Positions 23,851 through 33,703 of a DNA stretch of 64,000 nt are shown piece after piece. The position numbers were made by a program, and so were the translations under genes. Source of the stretch: Delftia acidovorans (GTDB lineage Bacteria; Pseudomonadota; Gammaproteobacteria; Burkholderiales; Burkholderiaceae_C); NCBI GenBank assembly GCA_031286585.1, contig JAITUC010000009.1, positions 186,001 to 250,000 of the forward strand. Reading direction: 5' to 3'. Under the pieces are notes generated by a model. The model was given only the letters and a program-made list of their open reading frames with translations. It did not search any database and was not told where the DNA came from. How positions within the stretch are numbered: position 1 is the stretch's first letter; each line of letters starts with the position of its first letter.

Positions 23851-25157
23851 CAAGTTCTAGCTTTTACGTTCTTTTCCTTGGCGTACTTGTCCGCGTACTC
23901 CTTGACCAGAGGCTCGACCATGGACTTGTCGGCCTGGTACCAGTCGGAGACCACCTTCCACTTGGCGCCGTCCCACTGGGCGATGCGCGACCAGTCGGTG
24001 CCCAGGTGGTTGTCGCAGCTGGTCTTGACGGGGCGGATGATCTTGCCGAAGCCCAGCTCGTTCAGGCGCTCCTGCGTGAGGTTCAGGTTCTCCAGGCCCC
24101 AGCGCACCTGCTCGGAGGTCATGACCTTGCCCTTGCCGTATTTTTCCTGCGCCGTGCGGATGGCCTCCACCTGCAGCATGGAAATCACCATGCCGCGCGT
24201 GTGGGCCATGGCGCCCAGTTCCTTGGCGTCGGTGGCCGTGCCCTGGCCCTTGTCGTAGACCATGGACTTGACCTCGTCGTGCACCTTGTCGTGCTCGGCC
24301 GTGTTGTGGATGGTCACGGTGTTGTAGCCCTTGGCGCCGGCGCCGATGTCCTTCACGTCATGGTCCGAGCCGGCCCACCAGATGGCGTACATCTTCTCGC
24401 GCGGGTAGCCGGTGGCCTGCGCCTCGCGCACGGCCGTGGGCGTCATCACGCCGGCAGACCACAGCAGCACGTAGTCGGGGCGCTGCTGGCGGATCTGCAG
24501 CCAGGTCGATTTCTGCTCCACGCCGGGCGCCGTCACGGGCAGCAGGGTGAGGTCGAAGCCTTCCTTGGCGGCGCGTTTCTGCAGCAGCGGGATCGGCTCC
24601 TTGCCATAGGGCGAGTCGTGGTAGACCAGGGCGATCTTCTTGCCCTTGAGGCTGCCCTTTTCCTTCTTCAGGATGTCCTGGATGATGGAGTCGGCCGCAG
24701 TCCAGTAGTTGCCCAGCAGCGGGAAGTTCCACTCGAAGACCTTGCCGTCGGCCGACTGCGACAGGCCATAGCCCGTGGTGATGATGGGCATCCTGTCGCC
24801 TGGCGCCTTGTCCGTCACGGCGAAGGTGATGCCGGTGGACTGCGGATCGAACCCGGCCGCGCCGCCGCCCTTGCCCTTCAGGCGCTCATAGCATTCCACG
24901 CCCTTGGCCGTGTCGTAGGCCGTCTCGCATTCCTCGTAGGCAATCTTCACGCCATTGATGCCGCCCTTGGCGTTGACCAGCTTGATGTAGTCCTGCTTGC
25001 CATCGGCCCATGGAATGCCCAGCGGCGCGAACTGGCCCGTGCGGTAGACCAGCAGCGGCACGAACTGCTCCTGGGCCTGTGCGGCGGGAGCGGCCACGAG
25101 AGCGCCGATTCCGGCAGCGACCGTGGCGGCGGCGATGGCGACTTTCTTGAACATCAT
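23841..25157 (-). CDS. branched-chain amino acid-type ABC transporter substrate-binding protein
   Basis: 438 residues. The ATG pair at 25157/25154 follows GGAGACAACGTC; the signal peptide MMFKKVAIAAATVAAGIG ends AQA. The body is a Peripla_BP_6 protein with GKQDYIKLVNAKGGINGVKI and a long second lobe. This size and these motifs fit the aromatic-acid/amide receptors of LIV systems rather than LivK itself. The last residues, TCTP, are encoded largely by the intergenic repeat that follows. It delivers ligand to LivHMGF encoded around it. Confidence 0.93.
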   Translation of the reverse strand: MMFKKVAIAAATVAAGIGALVAAPAAQAQEQFVPLLVYRTGQFAPLGIPWADGKQDYIKLVNAKGGINGVKIAYEECETAYDTAKGVECYERLKGKGGGAAGFDPQSTGITFAVTDKAPGDRMPIITTGYGLSQSADGKVFEWNFPLLGNYWTAADSIIQDILKKEKGSLKGKKIALVYHDSPYGKEPIPLLQKRAAKEGFDLTLLPVTAPGVEQKSTWLQIRQQRPDYVLLWSAGVMTPTAVREAQATGYPREKMYAIWWAGSDHDVKDIGAGAKGYNTVTIHNTAEHDKVHDEVKSMVYDKGQGTATDAKELGAMAHTRGMVISMLQVEAIRTAQEKYGKGKVMTSEQVRWGLENLNLTQERLNELGFGKIIRPVKTSCDNHLGTDWSRIAQWDGAKWKVVSDWYQADKSMVEPLVKEYADKYAKEKNVKARTCTP

Positions 25158-25283
25158 GACGTTGTCTCCTAGTTGGCTGGGGAAGATTCCCCGGTTATCC
25201 GGCACTCTGTGGCGCCCTGTCTCGATCAGAATCAAACATTCCACGTTTCCTGGCGCCATCTATGGAACTGGCGAGCCCAGGTC

Positions 25284-25380
25284 AGGGACACCGAGGAAGG
25301 GCCGCCCCGCACCGAGGGTGTCGTCCCCCTCCCTCGCGTAGCGAGTAGAGAGGGGGAAGGCGCGAAGCGACTCAGGGGGT
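25284..25380 (-). repeat. intergenic repeat family, copy D (between livM and the binding-protein gene)
   Basis: A full-length copy with AGGGACACCGAGGAAGGGCC, GTCGTCCCCCTCCC, a small CTCGCGTAGCGAG hairpin, GTAGAGAGGGGGAAGG and CTCAGGGGGT. On the minus strand it begins 6 bp after the livM stop. Confidence 0.93.
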
Positions 25381-25386
25381 GTCATA

Positions 25387-26451
25387 TCAATGCGGGAAGG
25401 GCCAGACGCGCAGTTTTTGCCTTGCGGTCGCCCACAGTTTTGCGAGTCCATGCGGCTCCACGATCAGGAAGAACACGATCAGCGCACCGAAGATCATGTG
25501 CTCCAGGTAGGTTGCCGTGGCCGTGGACAGCGGCAGGCCCATCCAGTGCGGCACCTGGGTGAGCAGCAGCGGCAGCAGCACGAAGAAGGCCGCGCCGAAG
25601 ATGCTGCCCACCACCGAGCCGAGGCCGCCGATGATGATCATGAACAGCAGCTGCAGCGAGCGGTCCAGGCTGAAGGCCGCGGGCTCCCAGGCGCCCAGGT
25701 GCACGAAGCCCCACAGCGCGCCTGCCACGCCGACGATGAAGCTGCTGACGGCAAAGGCGCTGAGCTTGGCGTAGGTCGGGCGGATGCCGATCACGCTGGC
25801 GGCCACGTCCATGTCGCGCATGGCCATCCACTCGCGGCCGATGGCGCCGCGCACCAGGTTCTTGGCGGCCAGGCCCAGCACGCACAGGATGCCCAGGCAC
25901 AGCAGGTATTTCTCCATGGGCGTATCGATCTGCCAGCCCATGATGGACAGCGGGCCTGCGCTCACCGAGCCCGAGGAGGAGTTGTTCGTCACCCAGGCCG
26001 CGCGGCTGGCCAGCCAGTCCACAAAGAACTGCGCCGCCAGCGTGGCTACGGCCAGGTACAGGCCGCGGATGCGCAGGCTGGGCAGCCCGAAGACCACGCC
26101 GAAGACCATGGCCAGCACGCCGCCGCCGATCAGGGCCACCAGCAGCGGCATCCCCTCGAAGCGCACCTGCAGGTTGTAGGCCGCATAGGCGCCCACGGCC
26201 ATGAAGGCGCCGGTGCCCAGCGAGATCTGGCCGCAGTAGCCGACCAGGATGTTCAGCCCCAGCGCCGCCAGCGACATGATCAGGAAGGGGATCAGCACGG
26301 CCTGGAAGGTGTAGTCGCTGACGCTGAAGGGAATTACCAGGAAGGCGACGGCCAGCAGCGCCACGATGGCCCAGCGGTCCTGGGCGACGCCGAAGATCTG
26401 CTGGTCGGATGCGTAGGTCGTCTTGAATTGACCGTTCTCACGATAAAACAT
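25387..26451 (-). CDS. livM: branched-chain amino acid-type ABC transporter permease LivM
   Basis: A 354-residue inner-membrane protein with eight to ten hydrophobic segments. GYCGQISLGTGAFMAVGAYAAY is the LivM family motif, and EWMAMRDMDVAASVIGIRPTYAKLSAFAVSSF contains the coupling helix that contacts the ATPases. The first ~30 residues (MFYRENGQFKTTY...) are cytoplasmic. It forms the heterodimeric pore with LivH. Confidence 0.93.
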   Translation of the reverse strand: MFYRENGQFKTTYASDQQIFGVAQDRWAIVALLAVAFLVIPFSVSDYTFQAVLIPFLIMSLAALGLNILVGYCGQISLGTGAFMAVGAYAAYNLQVRFEGMPLLVALIGGGVLAMVFGVVFGLPSLRIRGLYLAVATLAAQFFVDWLASRAAWVTNNSSSGSVSAGPLSIMGWQIDTPMEKYLLCLGILCVLGLAAKNLVRGAIGREWMAMRDMDVAASVIGIRPTYAKLSAFAVSSFIVGVAGALWGFVHLGAWEPAAFSLDRSLQLLFMIIIGGLGSVVGSIFGAAFFVLLPLLLTQVPHWMGLPLSTATATYLEHMIFGALIVFFLIVEPHGLAKLWATARQKLRVWPFPH

Positions 26452-26603
26452 GGTGCAAGTTCTCCGTATACGGTCTCAGACGCGGTCGATGATCTTGTGT
26501 ACTTGGGCGCAGCCCTTGGCTGCTGAGCGCGGCTGTGCGCCGCACTCTCCGTATTCGCGGCGCGAATCCGGCGCCGACTTTGCAAAATCCTTGCTCTCGT
26601 ATT
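26452..26603 (-). other. livH-livM gap with a repeated livH 3' end
   Basis: At 26475-26492 the minus strand reads AAG ATC ATC GAC CGC GTC TGA, encoding KIIDRV and a stop. This is the same peptide and almost the same DNA as the true end of livH at 26604-26624. The rest of the gap holds no gene. It looks like the scar of a local duplication or recombination. Confidence 0.6.
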
Positions 26604-27533
26604 TCATACGCGATCAATGATCTTGTCGCCGAACAGCCCCTGGGGCCGCACGAGCAGGAAGCACAGGGCCAGGCCGTAGGCGAACCAGGTCTCGATGCCG
26701 CCGCCGACCATGGGGCCCAGGTAGACCTCGGAGAGCTTCTCGCCCACGCCGATGATCAGGCCGCCGATGATGGCGCCGGGCAGCGAGGTCAGGCCGCCCA
26801 GGATCACCACGGGCAGGGCCTTCAGGGCCACCAGCGACAGCGAGTACTGCACGCCCAGCTTGGAGCCCCAGATGATGCCCACCACCAGGGCCACGCCGCC
26901 GGCCACCGACCAGACGATGACCCAGATGCGCGACAGCGGAATGCCGATGGACTGGGCCGCCTGGTGGTCGTCGGCCACGGCGCGCAGCGCGCGGCCGGTC
27001 TTGGTCTTCTGGAAGAACACGCTGAGCGCGGCCACCAGCAGCGCGGCGATGCAGGCCGCGTACAGGTCTTCCTGGCTCAGCAGCACGCCGCCCTCGAACA
27101 GGCCGTCGAGGATGAACATGGGGTCCTTGGGCATGCCCACGTTGATGCTGTAGACGGCGCTGCCGAAGATCATCGGGCCCAGACCGTCCAGCAGGTAGGC
27201 GATGCCCAGCGTGGCCATCAAGAGCGTGATGGGCTCCTGGTTGACCAGGTGGCGCAGCGCCAGCCGCTCGATCAGCCAGGCCACGACCACCATGATGGCC
27301 AGCGACACGCAGATGGCCAGCAGGTTGGTGAGCCAGCCGGACTCCATGCCTGTCCACTTCGGAATCCACTCGGAAAAGCGCGCCATGGCCAGGGCCGAGA
27401 ACAGCACCATCGCGCCCTGCGCGAAGTTGAACACGCCCGAGGCCTTGAAGATCAGCACGAAGCCGATGGCGATCAGCGCGTACAGCGTGCCCACCATGAG
27501 GCCGCCGAACAGCGTTTCCAGAAAAAATCCCAT
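26604..27533 (-). CDS. livH: branched-chain amino acid-type ABC transporter permease LivH
   Basis: A 309-residue permease of about eight membrane helices. The start is MGFFLETLFGGLMVGTLYALIAIGFVLIFKASGVFNFAQGAM, where the NFAQG stretch is the LivH hallmark. GRALRAVADDHQAAQSIGIPLSRIW is the coupling helix. It ends KIIDRV. It is co-transcribed with the surrounding genes and pairs with LivM. Confidence 0.94.
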   Translation of the reverse strand: MGFFLETLFGGLMVGTLYALIAIGFVLIFKASGVFNFAQGAMVLFSALAMARFSEWIPKWTGMESGWLTNLLAICVSLAIMVVVAWLIERLALRHLVNQEPITLLMATLGIAYLLDGLGPMIFGSAVYSINVGMPKDPMFILDGLFEGGVLLSQEDLYAACIAALLVAALSVFFQKTKTGRALRAVADDHQAAQSIGIPLSRIWVIVWSVAGGVALVVGIIWGSKLGVQYSLSLVALKALPVVILGGLTSLPGAIIGGLIIGVGEKLSEVYLGPMVGGGIETWFAYGLALCFLLVRPQGLFGDKIIDRV

Positions 27534-27602
27534 GATGACCTCTCAGTTCTCCATAGTGCTGCGCGACACCCATATCGCATGAAACTGTCGCGGCCAAAGG
27601 CC

Positions 27603-27682
27603 AGAGACACCGAGGAAGAGCCGCCTCGCACCGAGGGTGTCGTCCCCCTTCCAGGGGGAAGGCGCGCAGCGACTCAGGGGGT
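27603..27682 (-). repeat. intergenic repeat family, copy E (between livG and livH)
   Basis: A copy with AGAGACACCGAGGAAGAGCC, CACCGAGGGTGTCGTCCCCC, CAGGGGGAAGG and CGACTCAGGGGGT; the central hairpin is shortened as in copy B. On the minus strand it begins 8 bp after the livG stop. Confidence 0.92.
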
Positions 27683-27690
27683 ACTTCATT

Positions 27691-28476
27691 TCAATGGCTG
27701 GTGCCAAGGTAAGCGCGGATCACGTCTTCGTTCTGGCGCACCTCGTCGGGCGCGCCGTCGCCGATCTTCTTGCCGTAGTCCAGCACCACGACGCGGTCGC
27801 TGATGTCCATGACCACGCCCATGTCGTGCTCGATCAGCACGATGGTGGAGCCGAACTCGTCGTTGACATCAAGGATGAAGCGGCACATGTCCTGCTTTTC
27901 CTCCACGTTCATGCCGGCCATGGGCTCGTCCAGCAGCAGCACCTGCGGCTCCATGGCCAGGGCGCGTCCCAGGTCCACGCGCTTTTGCAGGCCGTAGGGC
28001 AGCTGGCCCACGGGCGTCTTGCGGTAGGCCTGGATCTCCAGGAAGTCGATGATGTGCTCGACGAACTCGCGGTGGCGGATCTCTTCGCGCTGGGCCGGAC
28101 CCAGGCGCAGGGCCTGCATCAGGATGCCGCTTTTGATCTGCAGGTTGCGGCCGGTCATGATGTTGTCGATCACGCTCATGCCCTTGAACAGCGCCAGGTT
28201 CTGGAAGGTGCGCGCCACGCCCATCTCGGCCACCTGGCGGCTGTTCATGTGGCTGAAGGTCTTGCCCCGGAAGGTGATCGATCCCTCGGACGGCGTGTAC
28301 ACGCCGTTGATGCAGTTGAGCATGGAGCTCTTGCCCGCGCCGTTGGGACCGATGATGGAGCGGATCTCGTGCTCGCGCACATTGAACGAGATGTCCGTCA
28401 GCGCCTTCACGCCGCCGAAGCGCAGGCTGATGTTCTTGATGTCGAGGATGACATCGCCGATCTTCTTGTGTGCCAT
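27691..28476 (-). CDS. livG: branched-chain amino acid-type ABC transporter ATP-binding protein LivG
   Basis: 261 residues. The ATG at 28476 follows GAGGAACGCTGAA. P-loop GPNGAGKSS, a signature region reading LPYGLQKRVDLGRAL (LPYG in place of LSGG, usual for LivG) and Walker B VLLLDEP are present, with MAGMN and the switch His in IEHDMGVVM. An insertion of about 20 residues after the Q-loop (QIKSGILMQALRLGPAQREEIRHRE) matches the aromatic-acid type LivG. Its start lies 15 bp after the ligase gene. Confidence 0.93.
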   Translation of the reverse strand: MAHKKIGDVILDIKNISLRFGGVKALTDISFNVREHEIRSIIGPNGAGKSSMLNCINGVYTPSEGSITFRGKTFSHMNSRQVAEMGVARTFQNLALFKGMSVIDNIMTGRNLQIKSGILMQALRLGPAQREEIRHREFVEHIIDFLEIQAYRKTPVGQLPYGLQKRVDLGRALAMEPQVLLLDEPMAGMNVEEKQDMCRFILDVNDEFGSTIVLIEHDMGVVMDISDRVVVLDYGKKIGDGAPDEVRQNEDVIRAYLGTSH

Positions 28477-28490
28477 TTCAGCGTTCCTCC

Positions 28491-30425
<1,935 letters not shown>

Positions 30426-30744
30426 TCCATGTCCTTGGATGTTCGTGAATGGTGGCCGCATGGTGCAGATGCCCAGGCTGTGACCTACCGGCTTGGACTG
30501 CATCCTAGGACTGGCTTTGACGCCGTGGTGTCTGTTTGACGACAATCCGCGGGAAACCCATCATCGGGAAAACGCGCCGTAACAAAAGGTGCCAAAACGG
30601 TCTCATGGCCCGCTTGGGGGCTTGCGCATCCAGGAATGTGCGCATGCCGCGGTCCTTCTGGAAATCCCGCTCACGCCAGCCACCGGCCTCGGGCAATGCT
30701 TGGGTGGTTTTGATGATTGATCCGCGCACCCTCGCCGCGACTCC
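30426..30744. other. divergent promoter region between the acyl-CoA ligase operon and the Crp/Fnr gene
   Basis: 319 bp without a credible gene. It should carry the promoters of the long LIV operon and of the regulator. A CGGGAAA direct repeat occurs near 30550 and 30565. I could not find a convincing symmetric Crp/Fnr box. Confidence 0.5.
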
Positions 30745-31473
30745 ATGAGCCAAGAACTGTCACTGCACCAGCGCCGCCGCGCGCCCCGGCCCGAGGAACT
30801 CGAAGGCATTCCCTGGCTGGCCGTACTCCAGCCCGCCGAGCGCGAACGGGCCCAGAAGGCGCTGGTCGTCGGCGACGCCCAGCCCGGCGACTATGTCTGC
30901 CGCACCGGCCGCGCGCCCACCTACTGGTTCGGCGTGGTCGAAGGCCTGCTCAAGATGAACACCGACGGCGCCGATGGCGCCAGCATGACCCTGGCCGGCC
31001 TGCCCCCGGGCGGCTGGTTCGGCGAAGGCACGGCCGTCAAGCGCGAGCCCTACCGCTACAACGTGCAGGCCATACGCCGCAGCGTGGTCGGCGGCCTGCC
31101 GATCGAGACCTTCCACTGGCTGCTGGACCACTCCATCGGCTTCAACCGCTTCGTCATGAGCCAGCTCAACGAGCGCCTGGGCCAGTTCATCTCGGCCCGC
31201 GAAATCGACCGCCTCACCAACCCCGACCTGCGCGTGGCCCGCAGCCTGGCCGCGCTCTTTCACCCGCTGCTGTACCCGGGCGTGGGCGAGGTGCTGCGCA
31301 TCACCCAGCAGGAGCTGGCCTACCTGGTCGGCTTGTCACGCCAGCGAGTCAACGAGGCGCTGTCCGTGCTGCAGCGCGAAAACGCCATCGTGGTGGAGTA
31401 CGGCGGCCTGCGCGTGCTCGACCTGGAAGCGCTGCGCAGCGGACTGTTTGCGGCGGCGCGGCGGGCGGCTTGA
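30745..31473 (+). CDS. Crp/Fnr-family transcriptional regulator
   Basis: 242 residues. An N-terminal cyclic-nucleotide-binding-like beta-roll (about 35-150) precedes a C-terminal HTH with ITQQELAYLVGLSRQRVNEALSVL, the Crp family recognition helix. No Fnr-type cysteine cluster is present. Such regulators sit divergently from LIV/acyl-CoA ligase operons in related bacteria and may sense the CoA ester or starvation. Here it most likely controls the operon starting at 30425. Confidence 0.88.
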   Translation: MSQELSLHQRRRAPRPEELEGIPWLAVLQPAERERAQKALVVGDAQPGDYVCRTGRAPTYWFGVVEGLLKMNTDGADGASMTLAGLPPGGWFGEGTAVKREPYRYNVQAIRRSVVGGLPIETFHWLLDHSIGFNRFVMSQLNERLGQFISAREIDRLTNPDLRVARSLAALFHPLLYPGVGEVLRITQQELAYLVGLSRQRVNEALSVLQRENAIVVEYGGLRVLDLEALRSGLFAAARRAA

Positions 31474-31491
31474 CGCCGCCCATCCAACCCC

Positions 31492-32700
31492 TCAGATCAC
31501 CCCGTCGCGCCGCAGCCTCTCCTGCTGTTGCGCATCCACCCCCAGTGCCGCATAGATGCGCGCGTTGTCCTGGCCTGTGGCCGGGCCGCTGCGGGGCGAA
31601 GGCGCCTGGCGGCCGGTGAAGCGGGGCACGGGTGCGGGGGCGGTGAGCGGGCCCAGGTCGGGGTCGGGCAGGGTGATGAAGCTGCCGCGCTCCAAGAAAT
31701 GCGGGTCCTGCAGCGCGTCCTCGGCCGAGCAGACCTTGCTGAACGGAATGTCGTGCGCGGCCAGCGCGGCCGTCGCCTGGGCGCAGTCCAGGCCTGCGCA
31801 CCATTGCACGATCTGCGCATCCAGCGCCTGCAGGTGGCGTATGCGCGCGGCGTTGTCCGCAAAGCGCGGGTCGGCGGCCAGGTCGGCGCGGTCCATGGCC
31901 TGGCACAGGCGCGCGAAGATGGCATCGCCCGTGGCGACCACGGTGAGCCAGGCACCGTCGCGCGTGCGGTAGACGTTGGAAGGTGCCGTGTAGCCCGCGC
32001 ACGACCCCGTGCGCCTGCGTGCCTGTCCGCCCAGCTGGTATTCGGCCGCCAGCGGGTCCAGCAGGCGCAGCATGGCTTCGGTGGCCGACAGGTCGATCTC
32101 CATGCCGCGCTGCTCGCCAGCCGGCTGCGCGTTGCGCTCGGCCAGCGCCGCCGCGATGGAGAAGGCGCCGAACAGGCCGGCCACGGCATCGCCCAGCGGG
32201 TAGTTCATGTGCTGGGGCGGGCCGCCCGCCTCGCCCGTCAGATGGGCGAAACCGCTCATGGCCTCGAAGATGCGCGCAAAGCCCGGCCGGCGTGCATAAG
32301 GCCCCGTCTGGCCGAAGCCCGTGAGGCGCAGCACGATGAGGCGCGGGTTGCGGGCATGCAGGGTGGCCAGGTCCAGTCCCCAGCGGTCCAGCGTGCCGGT
32401 GCGGAAGTTTTCCACCAGCACGTCGAAATCCTCGATCAGCCGCAGGAACAGCGCGCGGCCTTCGGCCTTGCGCACGTCCAGCGAGATGCCCTGCTTGCCC
32501 CGGTTGGCGGTTTTCCAGAACACGGCGTGGCCGTCGTGCACGGGCGCCAGGCTGCGCAGCGTGTCGCCGCCGCCGGGCAGTTCCAGCTTGACGACATCGG
32601 CACCCAGGTCGCCGCACAGCGTGGCCGCGAAGGGGGCGGCCAGCACCGTGGCCATGTCGAGGATGCGCACACCCTCCAGCGGATAGCCCTTGCGCTGCAT
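31492..32700 (-). CDS. CaiB/BaiF-family class III CoA-transferase
   Basis: 402 residues. The N-terminal GVRILDMATVLAAPFAATLCGDLGADVVKLE, NRGKQGISLDV and the FRTGTLDRWGLD region are family hallmarks. The catalytic aspartate is expected in NYPLGDAVAGL. It moves CoA between a carboxylic acid and a donor such as succinyl-CoA. Its ATG shares one base with the TGA of the preceding Bug receptor gene (TGATG), implying translational coupling. With the acyl-CoA dehydrogenase and the receptor it forms a small acid-uptake and activation operon. Confidence 0.9.
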   Translation of the reverse strand: MQRKGYPLEGVRILDMATVLAAPFAATLCGDLGADVVKLELPGGGDTLRSLAPVHDGHAVFWKTANRGKQGISLDVRKAEGRALFLRLIEDFDVLVENFRTGTLDRWGLDLATLHARNPRLIVLRLTGFGQTGPYARRPGFARIFEAMSGFAHLTGEAGGPPQHMNYPLGDAVAGLFGAFSIAAALAERNAQPAGEQRGMEIDLSATEAMLRLLDPLAAEYQLGGQARRRTGSCAGYTAPSNVYRTRDGAWLTVVATGDAIFARLCQAMDRADLAADPRFADNAARIRHLQALDAQIVQWCAGLDCAQATAALAAHDIPFSKVCSAEDALQDPHFLERGSFITLPDPDLGPLTAPAPVPRFTGRQAPSPRSGPATGQDNARIYAALGVDAQQQERLRRDGVI

Positions 32701-33689
32701 CAGTTGCCCTTCAGGTCCACGTTCTTCAGCACGGGCTCCCAGGCGCGGCGGTCTTCGGCCACGCGCTTGTGGAAGTCCGCCGTCTGCGTGGGCAGGGGCG
32801 TGGCCCCCAGCCGCGCCAGCTTGTCGCGCATCTCGGGCAGGGCCATGGCCTTGGCCAGCGCCTGGTTGAGCGTGGCCACGACCTGCTGCGGCGTGCCCTT
32901 GGGCGCGGCCAGGCCCACCCACAGGCCGGTGTCCAGGCCGGTCACGCCCAGCTCGGCAAAGGTGGGAATGTCGGGCGCGGCGGCAGAGCGGCTCTTTCCG
33001 GTCTGCGCGAGGATGCGGATCTGCCCGCCCTGCATGTAGGGCAGGGTGCCGCCCAGGTTGTTGCACATCACGGGGATGTGGCCGGCCATGAGGTCGTTGA
33101 CGGCCGGGGCGTTGCCCTTGTAGGGCAGGTGCTGCATCTTGGTGCCGAGCCGGTGGTTGACCATCTCGCAGACCAGGTGCGAGGGCGTGGCCGTGCCCGC
33201 CGAGCCGAAGGACAGCGTGCCGGGCTGGGCCTTGTCGGCGGCCACCAGTTCGGCCAGCGTGCGGTAGGGGGTCTTGGCGTTGACGGCGATGACGTTGGGC
33301 AGGTCTGCCACCAGGCCGATGTACTCGTAGTCGGTCAGCGGGTTCCACTTGAGGTTGGCGTGCACATGGGGCAGGAAGACATTGCTCAGGCCCGCCATCA
33401 GCAGGGTATAGCCGTCGGGCGCGGCGCGGGCCACGAGTTCCGAGCCGACCAGGCTGCCTGCGCCCGGCTTGTTCTCCACCACCACGGGCTGGCCCAGGGC
33501 CTGGCCCAGTTCCACCGACAGCGCGCGGGCCACGAGATCGGTGCTGCCGCCTGCGGGAAAGGGAACGATCACGCGCACGGGCCGATCGGGAAAAGCCGCC
33601 TGGGCCGCCTGGGCGGCCTGCGCGCATGCACACAGCGCGGCCAGCAGGCCCAGGGTGGCCAGGTGCTTAGGGGTGAGGGGGGATGTCAT
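32700..33689 (-). CDS. Bug/TctC-family substrate-binding protein
   Basis: A 329-residue periplasmic receptor with a signal peptide from MTSPLTPKHLATLGLLAAL to about residue 30. The Bug pocket segment VRVIVPFPAGGSTDLVARAL and the PYKGNAPAVNDLMAGHIPVM loop are present. The ATG at 33689 follows GGAGGCCCGC. It sits between an acyl-CoA dehydrogenase and a CoA-transferase, which suggests that the ligand is a carboxylic acid that is then converted to its CoA ester. No TctAB permease is in the window. Confidence 0.9.
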   Translation of the reverse strand: MTSPLTPKHLATLGLLAALCACAQAAQAAQAAFPDRPVRVIVPFPAGGSTDLVARALSVELGQALGQPVVVENKPGAGSLVGSELVARAAPDGYTLLMAGLSNVFLPHVHANLKWNPLTDYEYIGLVADLPNVIAVNAKTPYRTLAELVAADKAQPGTLSFGSAGTATPSHLVCEMVNHRLGTKMQHLPYKGNAPAVNDLMAGHIPVMCNNLGGTLPYMQGGQIRILAQTGKSRSAAAPDIPTFAELGVTGLDTGLWVGLAAPKGTPQQVVATLNQALAKAMALPEMRDKLARLGATPLPTQTADFHKRVAEDRRAWEPVLKNVDLKGN

Positions 33690-33703
33690 GCGGGCCTCCG
33701 GTG

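Noticed and set aside
22751..27682. CRISPR array suggested by regularly recurring repeats
   Set aside because: The repeats are 80-100 bp long, separated by whole genes, and there are no spacers or cas genes.
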